Positions 45,515 through 55,945 of a DNA stretch of 64,000 nt are shown here, piece by piece. The stretch comes from Spinacia oleracea (Eukaryota; Streptophyta; Magnoliopsida; Caryophyllales; Amaranthaceae): the NCBI RefSeq assembly GCF_020520425.1, contig NC_079489.1:89632810-89696809 (forward strand), in the 5' to 3' direction. Each line of letters starts with the position of its first letter. Positions within the stretch are counted from its first letter, which is position 1. The notes under the pieces are model-generated. The model was not told where the DNA came from, did not search any database, and worked only from the letters and a program-made list of their open reading frames with translations. The position numbers were made by a program, and so were the translations under genes.

Positions 45515-46505
45515 TGAAGGAAATGTGTCCTTCACCCTAGGTGCATTAAGTCTAATACCAAGGTTCAGATTAATTACGAACAATTAATTCAGTGAGATCA
45601 AGTGATCGGAACAGCTAGCTGGAGCAATGCTTCCGATCAGTGAGTTCTAATCTATATTAGGCTCACAACTTACTCTTGACTGAACCTATAAGGTCACACA
45701 AATGGCATGTAACGGATCATCGGAATAAATGAATCGGGAATTAGTTCGGAAAAACATAATATACTATACGACCTTGCATCAGAATCGTATATCGTATCGC
45801 GAATATTCGTAAGCTGGGCGAAACGAATAATCGTATCGTAAGACGGTGATTCGTCGTGTACGATACGATAAATAATAGACGTAAGGCATTCGTCGCGAAT
45901 ACGAGTCGCAACGGAGCTGCCAGTCCGTCGAGCCAAGCGCACATGCGCGCAAGGCCCAACAAGCCAGCAAGCTCGCGTGCAGCAAGCAAGCCGACCTGCG
46001 GCACAAGTGTGCACGCACAAGGGGCAGCAGCAAGCAGCGAGCAAGCAAGCGAGACCCGCGGCTGCTGTGGGCTTCGGCCTGCAGTGGGCTTGCGCGTGTG
46101 TGGCTTCCGGTGTGTGTGTGTGTGGCCAGTCAAGGCCTTGTGTCTTGGCCGATTACACAAATATAACTTTAGGGTTATATTCCACACACTAATCAGGTTT
46201 TTCCACAACCCTAAACCTAATTCTGAAATTACATTGTTTTCAGTTTTGCTCTCTACTCAAAACTGTTCTTCCCAAAAAAGCAAACACTCTTGAATATTGT
46301 CTAAGCTACGATTATCAAGACGGATCTAAACGTGTCGGTGAACCAAATAGAGGAACGACAATTGGAGTTCTTTGTTCGTGTTCGTTGATACTAAACTCGG
46401 GAAAACATGCTTCGAATGTAAGTACGCTTAATCTGTGCTTTATACATGTTTCCTGGCTTTGGGGATGTTCCGCACATGTTATATGTTTAACTGTATTCCC
46501 CTACA
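45515..46505 (+). mobile_element. 3' LTR of the truncated copia element
   Basis: It starts TGAAGGAAATGTGTCC after the polypurine tract and ends CCCCTACA; 991 bp. It is the same family as the solo LTR at 20058-20953, and both have a GC-rich central block. Frames in that block are compositional artefacts. Confidence 0.85.
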
Positions 46506-47693
46506 ATCTCCATCTTTCTTTCTCTAATGTATTGTGATTTGGCGGAACTATTCTTATTAATTGGTTGGATGTGTGATTTCCCCCCCCCCCTCCCTTGAGT
46601 CTCTGTAAGCATTGGGGACAATGCTTAATTCTAGCTTGGGTGGATAACTTTCGCTTGCTTTGGGGGATAACTTTCTAGCTTGGGGGAGATGTTCCTTCCT
46701 TCATTTCTTCATTTTTCACTTTTTAAAATAATTTCAAAATCCAAAAACAATTTCTTTATTTACTTTTGTTTTGAATTTTGATTAATATTCGTAAAAGAAA
46801 AAAAATAGGAAAAGTTTATAAAATCCAAATAGAAATCTCAAGTGATTGAATAAAAGCACTAAAAATGACTTGCTCGTCCAAAGGAAGAATCTTGATGATT
46901 TTAATGTGACTTCCCTTGCTTGTCATTTGGATAATTGAGTAGAAGTATTTTCGTTAGATTTTTGCATGTACGAGTTAGGGCGCTTAGGGAGAGCTTAATC
47001 TGTGTTGCTTGAGTCTCTATTGTTATAAGTTTTCGATAATTCTAAATGATAAGCTTTGGTTTGAAAAGAGTTTATCTTGTTCTCTTTTGGAAATTCTTTG
47101 CTACCTTAATTCCCTTTGGTGCACACTCCATATACTACCCCGTGTTTTTATGTAATTATAAATATATTTAATTATATTTATAAAGGATTTTTATAGAATT
47201 TATGAATTAAATTTGCATTTAAATATTTATTTAAATATATTTTATTAATTAAAAGTATTAATTATTTTAATTGGAGAGAAAATGATTTTAATTTATGTTG
47301 GGGAATTTTAATTGGGTTTTAGAAAAGAAAACAAATAATAGATCAATCTAGCCCAATTTAATTCTAAGTTCGAGTTCAAACATTTAGTCAAGCCTAGTTC
47401 ACTTTTTATGGAAACCCGAAAGGGGATTTCCTAACCTATCCTGATGAGCGACATTTATGTCGCTCTTAGGTTAGGATTTTAGTTCATTTTATTAGCATTT
47501 TATTATTATTTTTGCTTAGTTTTATCGTTTTTAGTTCGTTTATTGCATTTTTGCATTTATCGTAACATTTTCTCGTCTTGCGTATATTTTAGTCGATTTT
47601 GCTCTAAATATGCCTTTTGTGCGCATTCTCATTGCGTAAGAGTCATTTTGAGTATTAACATGTTAATATTGTGTCATTACGCTTGTAGACGAG
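46506..47693 (+). mobile_element. Athila-like Ty3/gypsy 3' fragment with LTR start
   Basis: The phrase GCATTGGGGACAATGC, followed by AGCTTGGGGGAGATG, is typical of the region after pol in Athila-like elements. A probable LTR start at 47442 (TGATGAGCGACATTTATGTC) lies in an imperfect palindrome of about 45 bp. It is cut at 47693 by the next element. No coding sequence is present. Confidence 0.5.
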
Positions 47694-48245
47694 TGTGAGG
47701 GGTGTTTTTTGCGTATGTATTGCAATTCCCTACAAAGGGGGCGGTTTTTAGAAACCAGCGTATTTTTGTACCTCGAAGGAGTCGCCACCAAACATTGTTT
47801 AGGGTCTTGTTTGGAAAGACCTTAAATGACTCTATTAGGATAAGACTTGAATTTTCGAAACGGATGGGTGAGATCCGGGCACGGGAACGAGATGCTTATT
47901 CGGCGAGCTTTAGAAATTATTCGAGTACGTGACATAGCATTTTCGAAAATACCCTAGTTTAGACTATGTGGGTTTGAATTTAGAGCAAATAGAATCTCTA
48001 CTTGTATGGTGGTCACTTTTCTTTAAAGGTAATTTAAGGGAACCTAAGATCGGTTTGTCCAAGAAATTATCTTTGTTAAGCGTGATGTAACCTTGCATTT
48101 TGTTGTATTTAGCATGTATGGTGATGAAAGCAATAAAGCAAATAAAGCAACATCACAACAGTAAATAAGTGCGGAATTAGTAAATACAAGACCCCCTAGA
48201 GACGGACTAGGGAGTAGGTCCACATTGCCTAGAAGGACTAGGCAA

Positions 48246-48400
48246 GTAAAGATGCGAAATTGTAATGCGGAATTGAAAGTGCGATATTGAAATTGCGGAA
48301 TTGAAAGTGCGATATTGAAATTGTGGAATTGAAAGGTGCATAATTGAAATTGCAATATTGAAAGGTGCATAATTGAAATTGCGATATTGAAATTTGTACT
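48246..48400. repeat. Imperfect short tandem repeat within the LTR
   Basis: Units of about 15 bp (GCGATATTGAAATTG with variants GGAATTGAAAGT and GCATAATTGAAATTG) are repeated roughly ten times. Minus-strand frames of Phe/Asn/Ile repeats here come from this. Confidence 0.8.
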
Positions 48401-49230
48401 TGGGCACATGAGATTCGAACGCCAAGCGGCTCCTTAAAAATAAGTGCGCCCGACACGAATTCAAAGCCAAAATCTCAACTTGGGAGAAGTTGCTCATCCC
48501 AAAGTATCCTAGATTTTGCATATAGAACTTGTACTTGAAAGTTTGAATCTTGAAATATTGAACTTGAAATATTTGAACTTGAACTTAAAATATTGAACTT
48601 GTACTTGAAATATTGATACTTAAGAGACTTGAATCTCAAAGATCGGGCCTTTTAATGTTGAAAAGGTTAGATCTTTGATGTGCTCTTATTTTGAAAGGAT
48701 CCTAGTTTAGGGAAGTAGTCATGAGCAACCCTAGACATTGTGGGATCTTGAAATTTTAAAACTTGAACTTGTATATTGAAAAATGGAGTCTTGAATCTCA
48801 AAAGACTAAACCTTTAAAAGCTAGAAAGGTGTCATCTTTGATTACTCCATACTTGAAAGTGATTCTAGTCCAAAGAAGTGATTGCAAACAACTTTGAACA
48901 TCCTTGAATCTTGAAAGTTTGCATTTTTGTATTTTGAAAAGTTTGGATTTGGAAAAGATGTATGATTATTGCAAACGTCTTTAGTAGTAAAAATGCCAAC
49001 TTGCTAATCATTTTTGAAATAGGAAAATCAAAGAAACATGATTGAATACGGTGGGATTCGGAATTACCTATTTAGGTTTAGGAAAGAATTCCTTTTAGCG
49101 CTCCCAATTTCTTAGAACTTGAAGTTTGTATGTGTTTTTGAAGGATTTTTTGATTTGAATTTAAGGCGTAATTTTTGTATTACGATGTTGTATATTGAAT
49201 CTGCCTCCCCAAATGATGTAAATTAGGGGG

Positions 49231-49238
49231 TTTTTATA
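49231..49238 (-). promoter_or_regulatory. TATA box of Tat-like LTR 2
   Basis: The minus strand reads CCTATAAAAACCCCC. The GC hairpin CCAGCGCCCAGCGCTGG (49287-49303) lies about 50 bp upstream on that strand. Confidence 0.6.
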
Positions 49239-49286
49239 GGAAAAATGGCTGGAAAACGCCAGCCATTGCCAGCGCAGCACGCCAAA

Positions 49287-49303
49287 CCAGCGCCCAGCGC
49301 TGG
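49287..49303. repeat. GC hairpin motif, single copy in LTR 2
   Basis: CCAGCGC-CCA-GCGCTGG is a 7-bp-arm inverted repeat that contains the GCGCCCAG core of the paired motifs in element 1. Confidence 0.7.
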
Positions 49304-49369
49304 TGACGTTGCATGAGTGCTGCCAAAACAAGGACGCGGGCTCCGTCCTTGATTTGTCTTGTATTGATG

Positions 49370-50781
49370 TGAAGGAAATAATGCCCTTGGACCAAGTATG
49401 CATTCTATGTTAAGTCTAATAAATGCGGTTCAGTATTAATTAACAAGTTAATAATTCAGTGAGATCAAGTGAGCTGAATGCCTAGCTAGAGGCCGCTTCA
49501 GTTCAAGTGGAATTAATGATATTAATCCACAGCTTACTCTTGACTGAACCCGTAGGGTCACACAAATAGTACGTAAACGGATCAAGTATTTAATGGCATT
49601 AAATACTCCATCTATGAATATTCGGAACCGACGGATCTTGGTTTCAGTGGGAGCTAAGATCGTCACAGGCAAGAAATGAATACTCCGGAAACGATGATAT
49701 TGCCGGAAACGGAAATATGGATCGTATCGGAAATATAAATATTATCCAAGTCGTAGATGTTGCCGGAAACGGAAACATGGTACGTATCGGAACATATTAT
49801 CGGAAATGGAAATATTGCCAGAATCGGAAATATTGCCGGAAACGGAAATATTGTCAGAATCGGAAATATTACCGGAATCGGAAAATAATTCCGGAAACGG
49901 AAATATTAAATATTTGTTCGAAACGGAAATTAATTCCGGAATCGGAAATATTAAATATTGTTCGTATCGGAAATGAATTCCGGAATCGGAAAATTTAATC
50001 GGAAGCGCATCGTACGAATAAGCATCGGACGAGGCCTGCCGGACGAGGCCCAGCACGAAGCCAGGCCATCGCCCAGCAAGCCAAGCGCGCCGCACAAACA
50101 GCCACGCCAGGCCCAGCGCAAGGCCAGGCCCAGCAGGCTGCGCAGCGCGCACAGCGCGCACAGCACGCGCAGCGCGCAGCGCGCGCGGGCGCTGCGTGGG
50201 CTGCTGCTCGCGCGCACGCATGGGGCCCATCGTGGCTGCCGTGCGTGTGTGTGCAAGTGTTTGTGTTCGTGCACGTTTCCTAAAACATGCAGAGTTCGGT
50301 TAATGATTAAATTCCTAATTCTATTTGATAAATTAATTCAATTAGAGTTCTTGTAGGATTCTAGGTTTAATTAATTTGTATCTGAATAGGATTTCGATTC
50401 CCTTTCCATACCCCTATAAATATGAGGCTAGGGCTCACAATTTATAACAAGTTTCAAAGTATTCAAAAGTGAGTTTTTTGAGAGAAAATTAAAACACACA
50501 TCTTGCTCATAAAAGTGCCGAAATTTTCTAGTACCTTAAGGGCGATTCTAGTTGGTCAATCTTAAGGCGGATCCGGACGTGCTGTGGACTATCTACGGAG
50601 GGACGACACTTCGAGTCCTAAAGACTTGTTCTTGTTCGGTTCGGGCGCAGCTAGGGAGGGCACGCAACAAAGAGTATGCATCTAAATTATGCTATATGAT
50701 TATGTGTAAATAATATGTTGTCCTGGGTTAATGGTTGTTTCCGCATGATCTATGTAATGTCATATGTATCATAACCTAACA
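49370..50781 (+). mobile_element. 5' LTR of the copia element
   Basis: It runs from TGAAGGAAATAATGCCC to CATAACCTAACA. It holds a region of CGGAAAT-type repeats (about 49686-49995), a GC-rich block (50034-50240), and a TATA box at 50415-50422 (TATAAATA). Open frames in it, on both strands, are by-products of the repeats. Confidence 0.95.
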
Positions 50782-50782
50782 G

Positions 50783-50795
50783 TGGTATCACGAGC
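50783..50795 (+). promoter_or_regulatory. Copia primer binding site
   Basis: TGGTATCACGAGC starts two bases after the LTR. It resembles the TGGTATCAGAGC complement of initiator tRNA-Met with a small difference. Confidence 0.75.
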
Positions 50796-53570
50796 CCCTT
50801 ATTATTTTCATAATCTAAATTGCATGAACATGGTTAAATATTACAAATTTGCAAGAATTAAAAGGGGTGATTAATTTTCGTAATTGTTAATTAATTGCAA
50901 ATTGCGTTTATTTAATTATACGTACGCAGTTTTTCGGCAGTTTCTTCGTTACTCATCCGAATTGAGTGATTTTTGTGTCAATTCCGCATGTAAAAGGCAT
51001 TCTAAAATTTTGACAAAAACAGTATTTTTCTGCCGAACCCAGAATTCTCAAATTCGAAGCCTAACTATGACTTTTCGAAGGTTTTAGTTTTTCGAATGCA
51101 AAATTTCGTAAATTTAAGATGTTAAATTAAATATTTGCGATTCTTGTTGATAAATCTTGAATTTTTGATTGACCTACTGCATATGTTTAACAAGTTTGAA
51201 TGCCTAGTCTTGTTAATTATGCAATCTAATTTGTAATTATGATTAATTTGTTGAAAATTAGAATAATTTAGAATTAATTTGATTTTCATAATTAATTGTA
51301 ATTTAATTAGAAACCTATGATTAAAAACCACCATAAAAATTGTAAATTTATGATAAATTTTAAATTTTATGACCTAGACTTGAATCCATAACAATCGGAA
51401 ATCAATTGGATAATAAATTTTCGATTTTTCGCCCTAAAATTATGAAATTAATATTATTTATTAATTTGTCATTAATTTTAAATATAAATTTTAAATTTTT
51501 ATGCGATTCGTTCATAAAACTTGCACGCACGAAGCAATGGACGCTTCGTGTTACCCTTAAGGGGTGTTGTATAATGCGGGCATGCGACGACGAGCAAGGG
51601 AGCTCGTCGCCCGTGCGGCACGAATGCAATGAGCAAGGGCGTAGTGCACGAGCACAAGGCAGCAGCCCTGCCTTGTGTCGTGTGCCACGAGCAATGGACG
51701 AATGGGCATGGGCGAAGGGCGAGCCAAGGCAGTCGCGTGTGGGCAGCAAGCGAGCTGCGCCACAACGCGCGCTGCCTCGCACAAGAGCGCGCAGCCTCGC
51801 GCGCAGCGAGCGCAAGCTCGCGTGCCACGAGCGCTGCGCCCAGCATTGCTCGCGCGCACAGCCAGCATTGCTCGCGCGCACAGCGAGCGATGTCGCCCGC
51901 CCAGCGAGCGATGTCGCGCGCCCAGCGAGCGATGGCTCGCGCGCCCAGCGAGCGATGTCGCGCGCGCACTGCGAGCGATAGCTCGCGTGCGATGAGCGCT
52001 GGCGCGCGCAGCGAGCACCAATGCGTGCGGAGGCTTGCGATGGGGATGCAGCAGCTATGCGATGAGCGCATGGGCTACGCGCACATGGCCAGCAATGGCT
52101 GTGTGCGTGCGGCCCATGGGCGTGCAATGTGTAGGGTGTTTGCGTTACGATTAGATCGTTTTGAATGTTTAATTTGAAATTTTTCAGTTTACGTAATTTT
52201 AATTAATTTTAAAATTAATAATTTAAATTATTTTCTTGGATTTTAATTTTGAATATTGTTATTTATTCTAATTATTTTACTAAAATTAAAATCATGAATT
52301 AATTTAAATAACGACTGAAATTAAATTAAGCTTTTTGGATTCAATTATAAATTTATATGAGCTTTAAATTTTAATTAAATTTGTATGTTTCCGGTTAGAC
52401 TAGAAATACATTTTTATGTTTAAAATTAGTAAAGCATATGAATTTATTGGTTTAAGTGGGAGCGTATTTTAGTCATAAACTCTTGATTAGGTCTACAAAT
52501 CCTTAAGGTTAAAACAACTTGATTAGAATTAATAAGGACTGAATAATTGGTAGATTATTGGTGCCCTTGATTAATTGCTGCAAATGTTTACGTGATGCAT
52601 AATGTGTTTTACTAACCAGCTATGTGGGCCATTCATGATAATGAATGGGTGAATGGTATATATTGTATATGTACTGTTTTGCAGGTTATGAAGTGACTAG
52701 TATGGCCCATATAGGATAGAAAATATGGTCTGCGTACCATTAATTTGAATGTAATTGGTCTAAAGTACCAAAGTTATTTTTCAATTCAAATATGGTCTGC
52801 GAACCATCAAATAGTTGTAATTAGTTATAGCTTATCCTATTTGAAGAAAATGGTGCCTCCCACGGAGATTTTCAAGACGGACTTTGAAGTCAAAGCTTCA
52901 AGATGAAGTCGGGCCATACTAGATCACATTTATCTTATGCATGCTTTAAGTTATTTATTGTTTTAAATATGTCTTAAAATGCATGAGATCAAAAGCTTGA
53001 TTATGTTGCATGATTAAGGATTTTAGTTCACTTAAAATCTAACCAACATAGTAAGAGCCTTAAGTTCCAAACTTAAAAATTGAGTTAAAAGGTGCCATGC
53101 CAAAATATACACTTGCTTGGATATCCTTTACATCAATCTAGTAATAGTTTTCGCTCAGCGAGGTGTTACTTATTGGTCCTAAAGGGGCAAGGTACACAAA
53201 TAATTGTGAGTACATGTTAGTTTTGGTGAAACTCAACGATATAAGTAAGGAGTCCTTTTATGTCGTGGCAAAATCGATAGGTTTACCTAATAAGTTCTTA
53301 GACGTACCTATCAACCAAGAGTAGTTTCTAGACTATTAGCAAAAGGCTTTTTCTTACCTAAGATGTTCTAGGATTAAGTCGACAAACTGTGCTTAGTTCT
53401 TCAATGATTTTAGGATCTTGGAATCATTTTATTCACACCTGCCGGAACACATAACTTGAATAAAATGCTTAATAAACATTGAATTATGCATGTATGCTAG
53501 AATTTAAGTTTATTAAGAGAAACTGTGAATGGTTATTTGTTTGTTTATTCTTTTCAATTGTAGTTTTAAT
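50796..53570 (+). other. Long copia leader with a GC-rich repeat island
   Basis: A 2.8-kb untranslated leader. It is AT-rich except for 51540-52130, which is strongly GC-rich and built of CAGCGAGCGATGTCGCGCGC-like units. Frames of 100-241 codons on both strands there come from the composition and repeats and match no domain. Confidence 0.7.
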
Positions 53571-55940
53571 ATGGCAAACAACAATCAAAACATCATCATG
53601 GGTTCTGAGCTTATGGTCAAGCTGAACCTGACAAATTTTCTTGAATGGGAAGCTAAGCTAGTTGAAATAGTCAAACTCAATGGACTTGAGTATGTACTGT
53701 CACATCCCATGCCAAGCTACTATGCCAGAGACATGACCCCTGAGAGATTTTACGCCTGGGATGCGGATCTCAAAAAGGTTATGAGTCTCATGCTGAACAA
53801 TATCCCTGATGATTGGGCTAAAAGGTTTGTAGCCTATGAACCTTTTACGCTCATCAAGAATCTGAGGGATATCTGTCGTGGAAGTACGGAGGACAGGGAC
53901 CTGAACGTCCATGAGTTGATTGAATCAATGTCTGGTCTAAAGGTTAGTTCTCCCAACAGGTGTTATAGGATGGAGGTCCAAGAAACACATGTTCAGCTCC
54001 TTCGCACTAAACAGAGGGTAGGCGTCCCACTGAGGTTCCATGTGGATCTTATGTGTTCATATTTTGATCGCCTAAGTCTACTAGGAACACCAATAAGCGA
54101 AAGGATGGCAGTCTCTGTCTTGCTCAATTCACTACACAGTGGGTTTGGTCGCTTCAAGCAACTATACCTAAGTGAACCAAGAGAAGAAACAGTTGCAGAA
54201 TTTATTCACCTTGTCAGAAAGGCTGAAATAGTACTGGACTGTAAAGCCAAATATTTACTCAAGGCTAGAAAGAGACCATTCAAGAAAGGTGGAAAGTCCA
54301 AGGGCAATGCTAAATCAAAGCAGGACAAGTCCACATCAAGCTGTCTTTATTGTGATGGAATAGGCCATTACAAAAGAGAATGTCCAAAGCTAAAGGAAGA
54401 TCAGAAGAACGGAACAGTCGTTCCATCTTCAGGTATTTTCGTTATAGACTGTATACTTACTAATTCAACTTCTTGGGTATTAGATACAGGTTGTGGCTCA
54501 CACTTATGTTCCAATCCACAGGGACTAAGAAGAAGTAGAAAGTTAAGCAAGGGTGAAGTCGACCTACGAGTGGGAAATGGAGCACGGATTGCTGCATTAG
54601 CTGTAGGAACTTACTATTTGTCGTTGCCCTTCGGGCTAGTTTTGGAACTGGAAGAATGTTTCCATGTTCCAAGTCTTACTAAAAACATCATTTCAGTTTC
54701 TTGCTTAGATGCTAAGGGATTTTCCTTTTTAATAAAAGACAATAGTTGTTCGTTTTATTTTAAAGAGATGTTTTATGGATCTGCTAGATTAGTCAATGGA
54801 CTTTATTTATTAGATCACGACAAACAAGTATATAACATAAATACCAAAAAGGCCAAAAAGGATGATTCAGATCTCACCTATCTGTGGCATTGTCGATTAG
54901 GCCATATAAACTTGAAACGCTTAGAAAGACTTCAAAAGGAAGGAATTCTAGAACCATTTAACTTAGAGGATTATGGTAAATGCGAATCATGTTTACTTGG
55001 CAAAATGACAAAGCAACCTTTCTCTAAAGTTGGAGAAAGAGCAAATGAACTATTGGGTTTAATCCTTACAGATGTATGTGGACCAATGAGTACAAATGCT
55101 AGAGGTGGTTTCAGCTACTTTATCACTTTCACTGATGACTTCAGTAGGTATGGTTATGTCTACCTAATGAAGCATAAGTCTGAATCCTTTGACAAATTCA
55201 AGGAATTTCAGAGTGAAGTAGAGAATCAATTAGGCAAGAAGATTAAGGCACTGCGGTCTGATAGAGGCGGTGAATATCTGAGCTATAAATTTGATGACCA
55301 TCTGAAAGAATATGGAATTCTATCAGAGTTGACTCCTCCTGGAACACCACAATGGAACGGTGTGTCGGAACGGAGGAACAGAACCTTGCTAGACATGGTC
55401 AGGTCAATGATGGGTCAGGCCGAACTTCCATTAGAATTTTGGGGACATGCACTAAATACAGCTGCACTCACTATAAATAGAGCTCCGTCTAAAGCTGTCG
55501 AAAAGACTCCATACGAATTATGGTTTGGAAAGCCTCCAAATGTGTCTTTTCTTAAGATTTGGGGATGTGAAGTATACGTCAAACGATTAATTTCAGACAA
55601 ACTTCATCCAAAATCTGACAAATGTATCCTTGTGGGCTATCCAAAGGAAACAAAGGGGTATTACTTCTACAATACATCTGAGAACAAAGTGTTTGTTGCT
55701 CGAGATGGTGTCTTTTTGGAGAAGGATCACATTTCCAAAATGACAAGTGGGAGAAAAGTAGACCTCGAAGAAATTCGAGTCGAACAACAAACTCTAGAGA
55801 ATGCTCAAGATGACATTCAGGATGAAACTCAGAGATCTTTAGAAGAATCTGGTGAGAATCTGGTGAGAATCATGGTCAATCTAGAAATGTTACCCCGCGT
55901 AGATCGCAAAGATATAGATCTCAACCGGAAAGGTACTTAG
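53571..55940 (+). CDS. Copia gag, protease and integrase (pol part 1, frame-broken at its end)
   Basis: The frame is open from 53529, but the likely start is ATG 53571 (MANNNQNIIMGSELM), where gag similarity begins. Gag runs about 250 residues and ends in a CCHC zinc knuckle (CLYCDGIGHYKREC). The aspartic protease has the catalytic WVLDTGCGSHL. Integrase follows, with HHCC (HCRLGH..CESCLLGK) and the D-D-E core (LILTDVCGP, LRSDRGGEY, NGVSERRNRT). The order protease-integrase-RT is the copia hallmark. At 55849-55870 an 11-bp unit (CTGGTGAGAAT) is duplicated, shifting the frame so that it ends at TAG 55938-55940 before RT. The upstream proteins look intact. Confidence 0.93.
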   Translation: MANNNQNIIMGSELMVKLNLTNFLEWEAKLVEIVKLNGLEYVLSHPMPSYYARDMTPERFYAWDADLKKVMSLMLNNIPDDWAKRFVAYEPFTLIKNLRDICRGSTEDRDLNVHELIESMSGLKVSSPNRCYRMEVQETHVQLLRTKQRVGVPLRFHVDLMCSYFDRLSLLGTPISERMAVSVLLNSLHSGFGRFKQLYLSEPREETVAEFIHLVRKAEIVLDCKAKYLLKARKRPFKKGGKSKGNAKSKQDKSTSSCLYCDGIGHYKRECPKLKEDQKNGTVVPSSGIFVIDCILTNSTSWVLDTGCGSHLCSNPQGLRRSRKLSKGEVDLRVGNGARIAALAVGTYYLSLPFGLVLELEECFHVPSLTKNIISVSCLDAKGFSFLIKDNSCSFYFKEMFYGSARLVNGLYLLDHDKQVYNINTKKAKKDDSDLTYLWHCRLGHINLKRLERLQKEGILEPFNLEDYGKCESCLLGKMTKQPFSKVGERANELLGLILTDVCGPMSTNARGGFSYFITFTDDFSRYGYVYLMKHKSESFDKFKEFQSEVENQLGKKIKALRSDRGGEYLSYKFDDHLKEYGILSELTPPGTPQWNGVSERRNRTLLDMVRSMMGQAELPLEFWGHALNTAALTINRAPSKAVEKTPYELWFGKPPNVSFLKIWGCEVYVKRLISDKLHPKSDKCILVGYPKETKGYYFYNTSENKVFVARDGVFLEKDHISKMTSGRKVDLEEIRVEQQTLENAQDDIQDETQRSLEESGENLVRIMVNLEMLPRVDRKDIDLNRKGT

Positions 55941-55945
55941 GTATT

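Larger units (their letters stand above)
47694..49369 (-). mobile_element. 3' LTR of Tat-like element 2, left part
   Basis: The left end TGTGAGGGG equals the end of the LTR at 7386. It also shares GGAGTCGCCA and an AATTAGGGG-(TTTTTATAGG) block that on the minus strand gives a TATA box at 49231-49238. It continues at 59850-60281 beyond the inserted copia, making about 2.1 kb in all. The interior is rich in TTGAAATTG/CTTGAAATATTG words. The right end is GGTGTCTACA, as at 8847. The bases before it (ACGAG, 47689-47693) could be its target duplication. Confidence 0.65.

Noticed and set aside
49717..50356. Frames of 93-162 codons in the copia LTR, repeated at 58780-59419
   Set aside because: They are translations of the CGGAAAT repeat and the GC block, identical in both LTRs apart from one base, with no coding character.
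51402..52177. Overlapping frames of 100-241 codons on both strands in the copia leader
   Set aside because: They arise from GC-rich tandem repeats, occur in several frames at once, are rich in Ala/Arg/Ser/Cys and match no domain.
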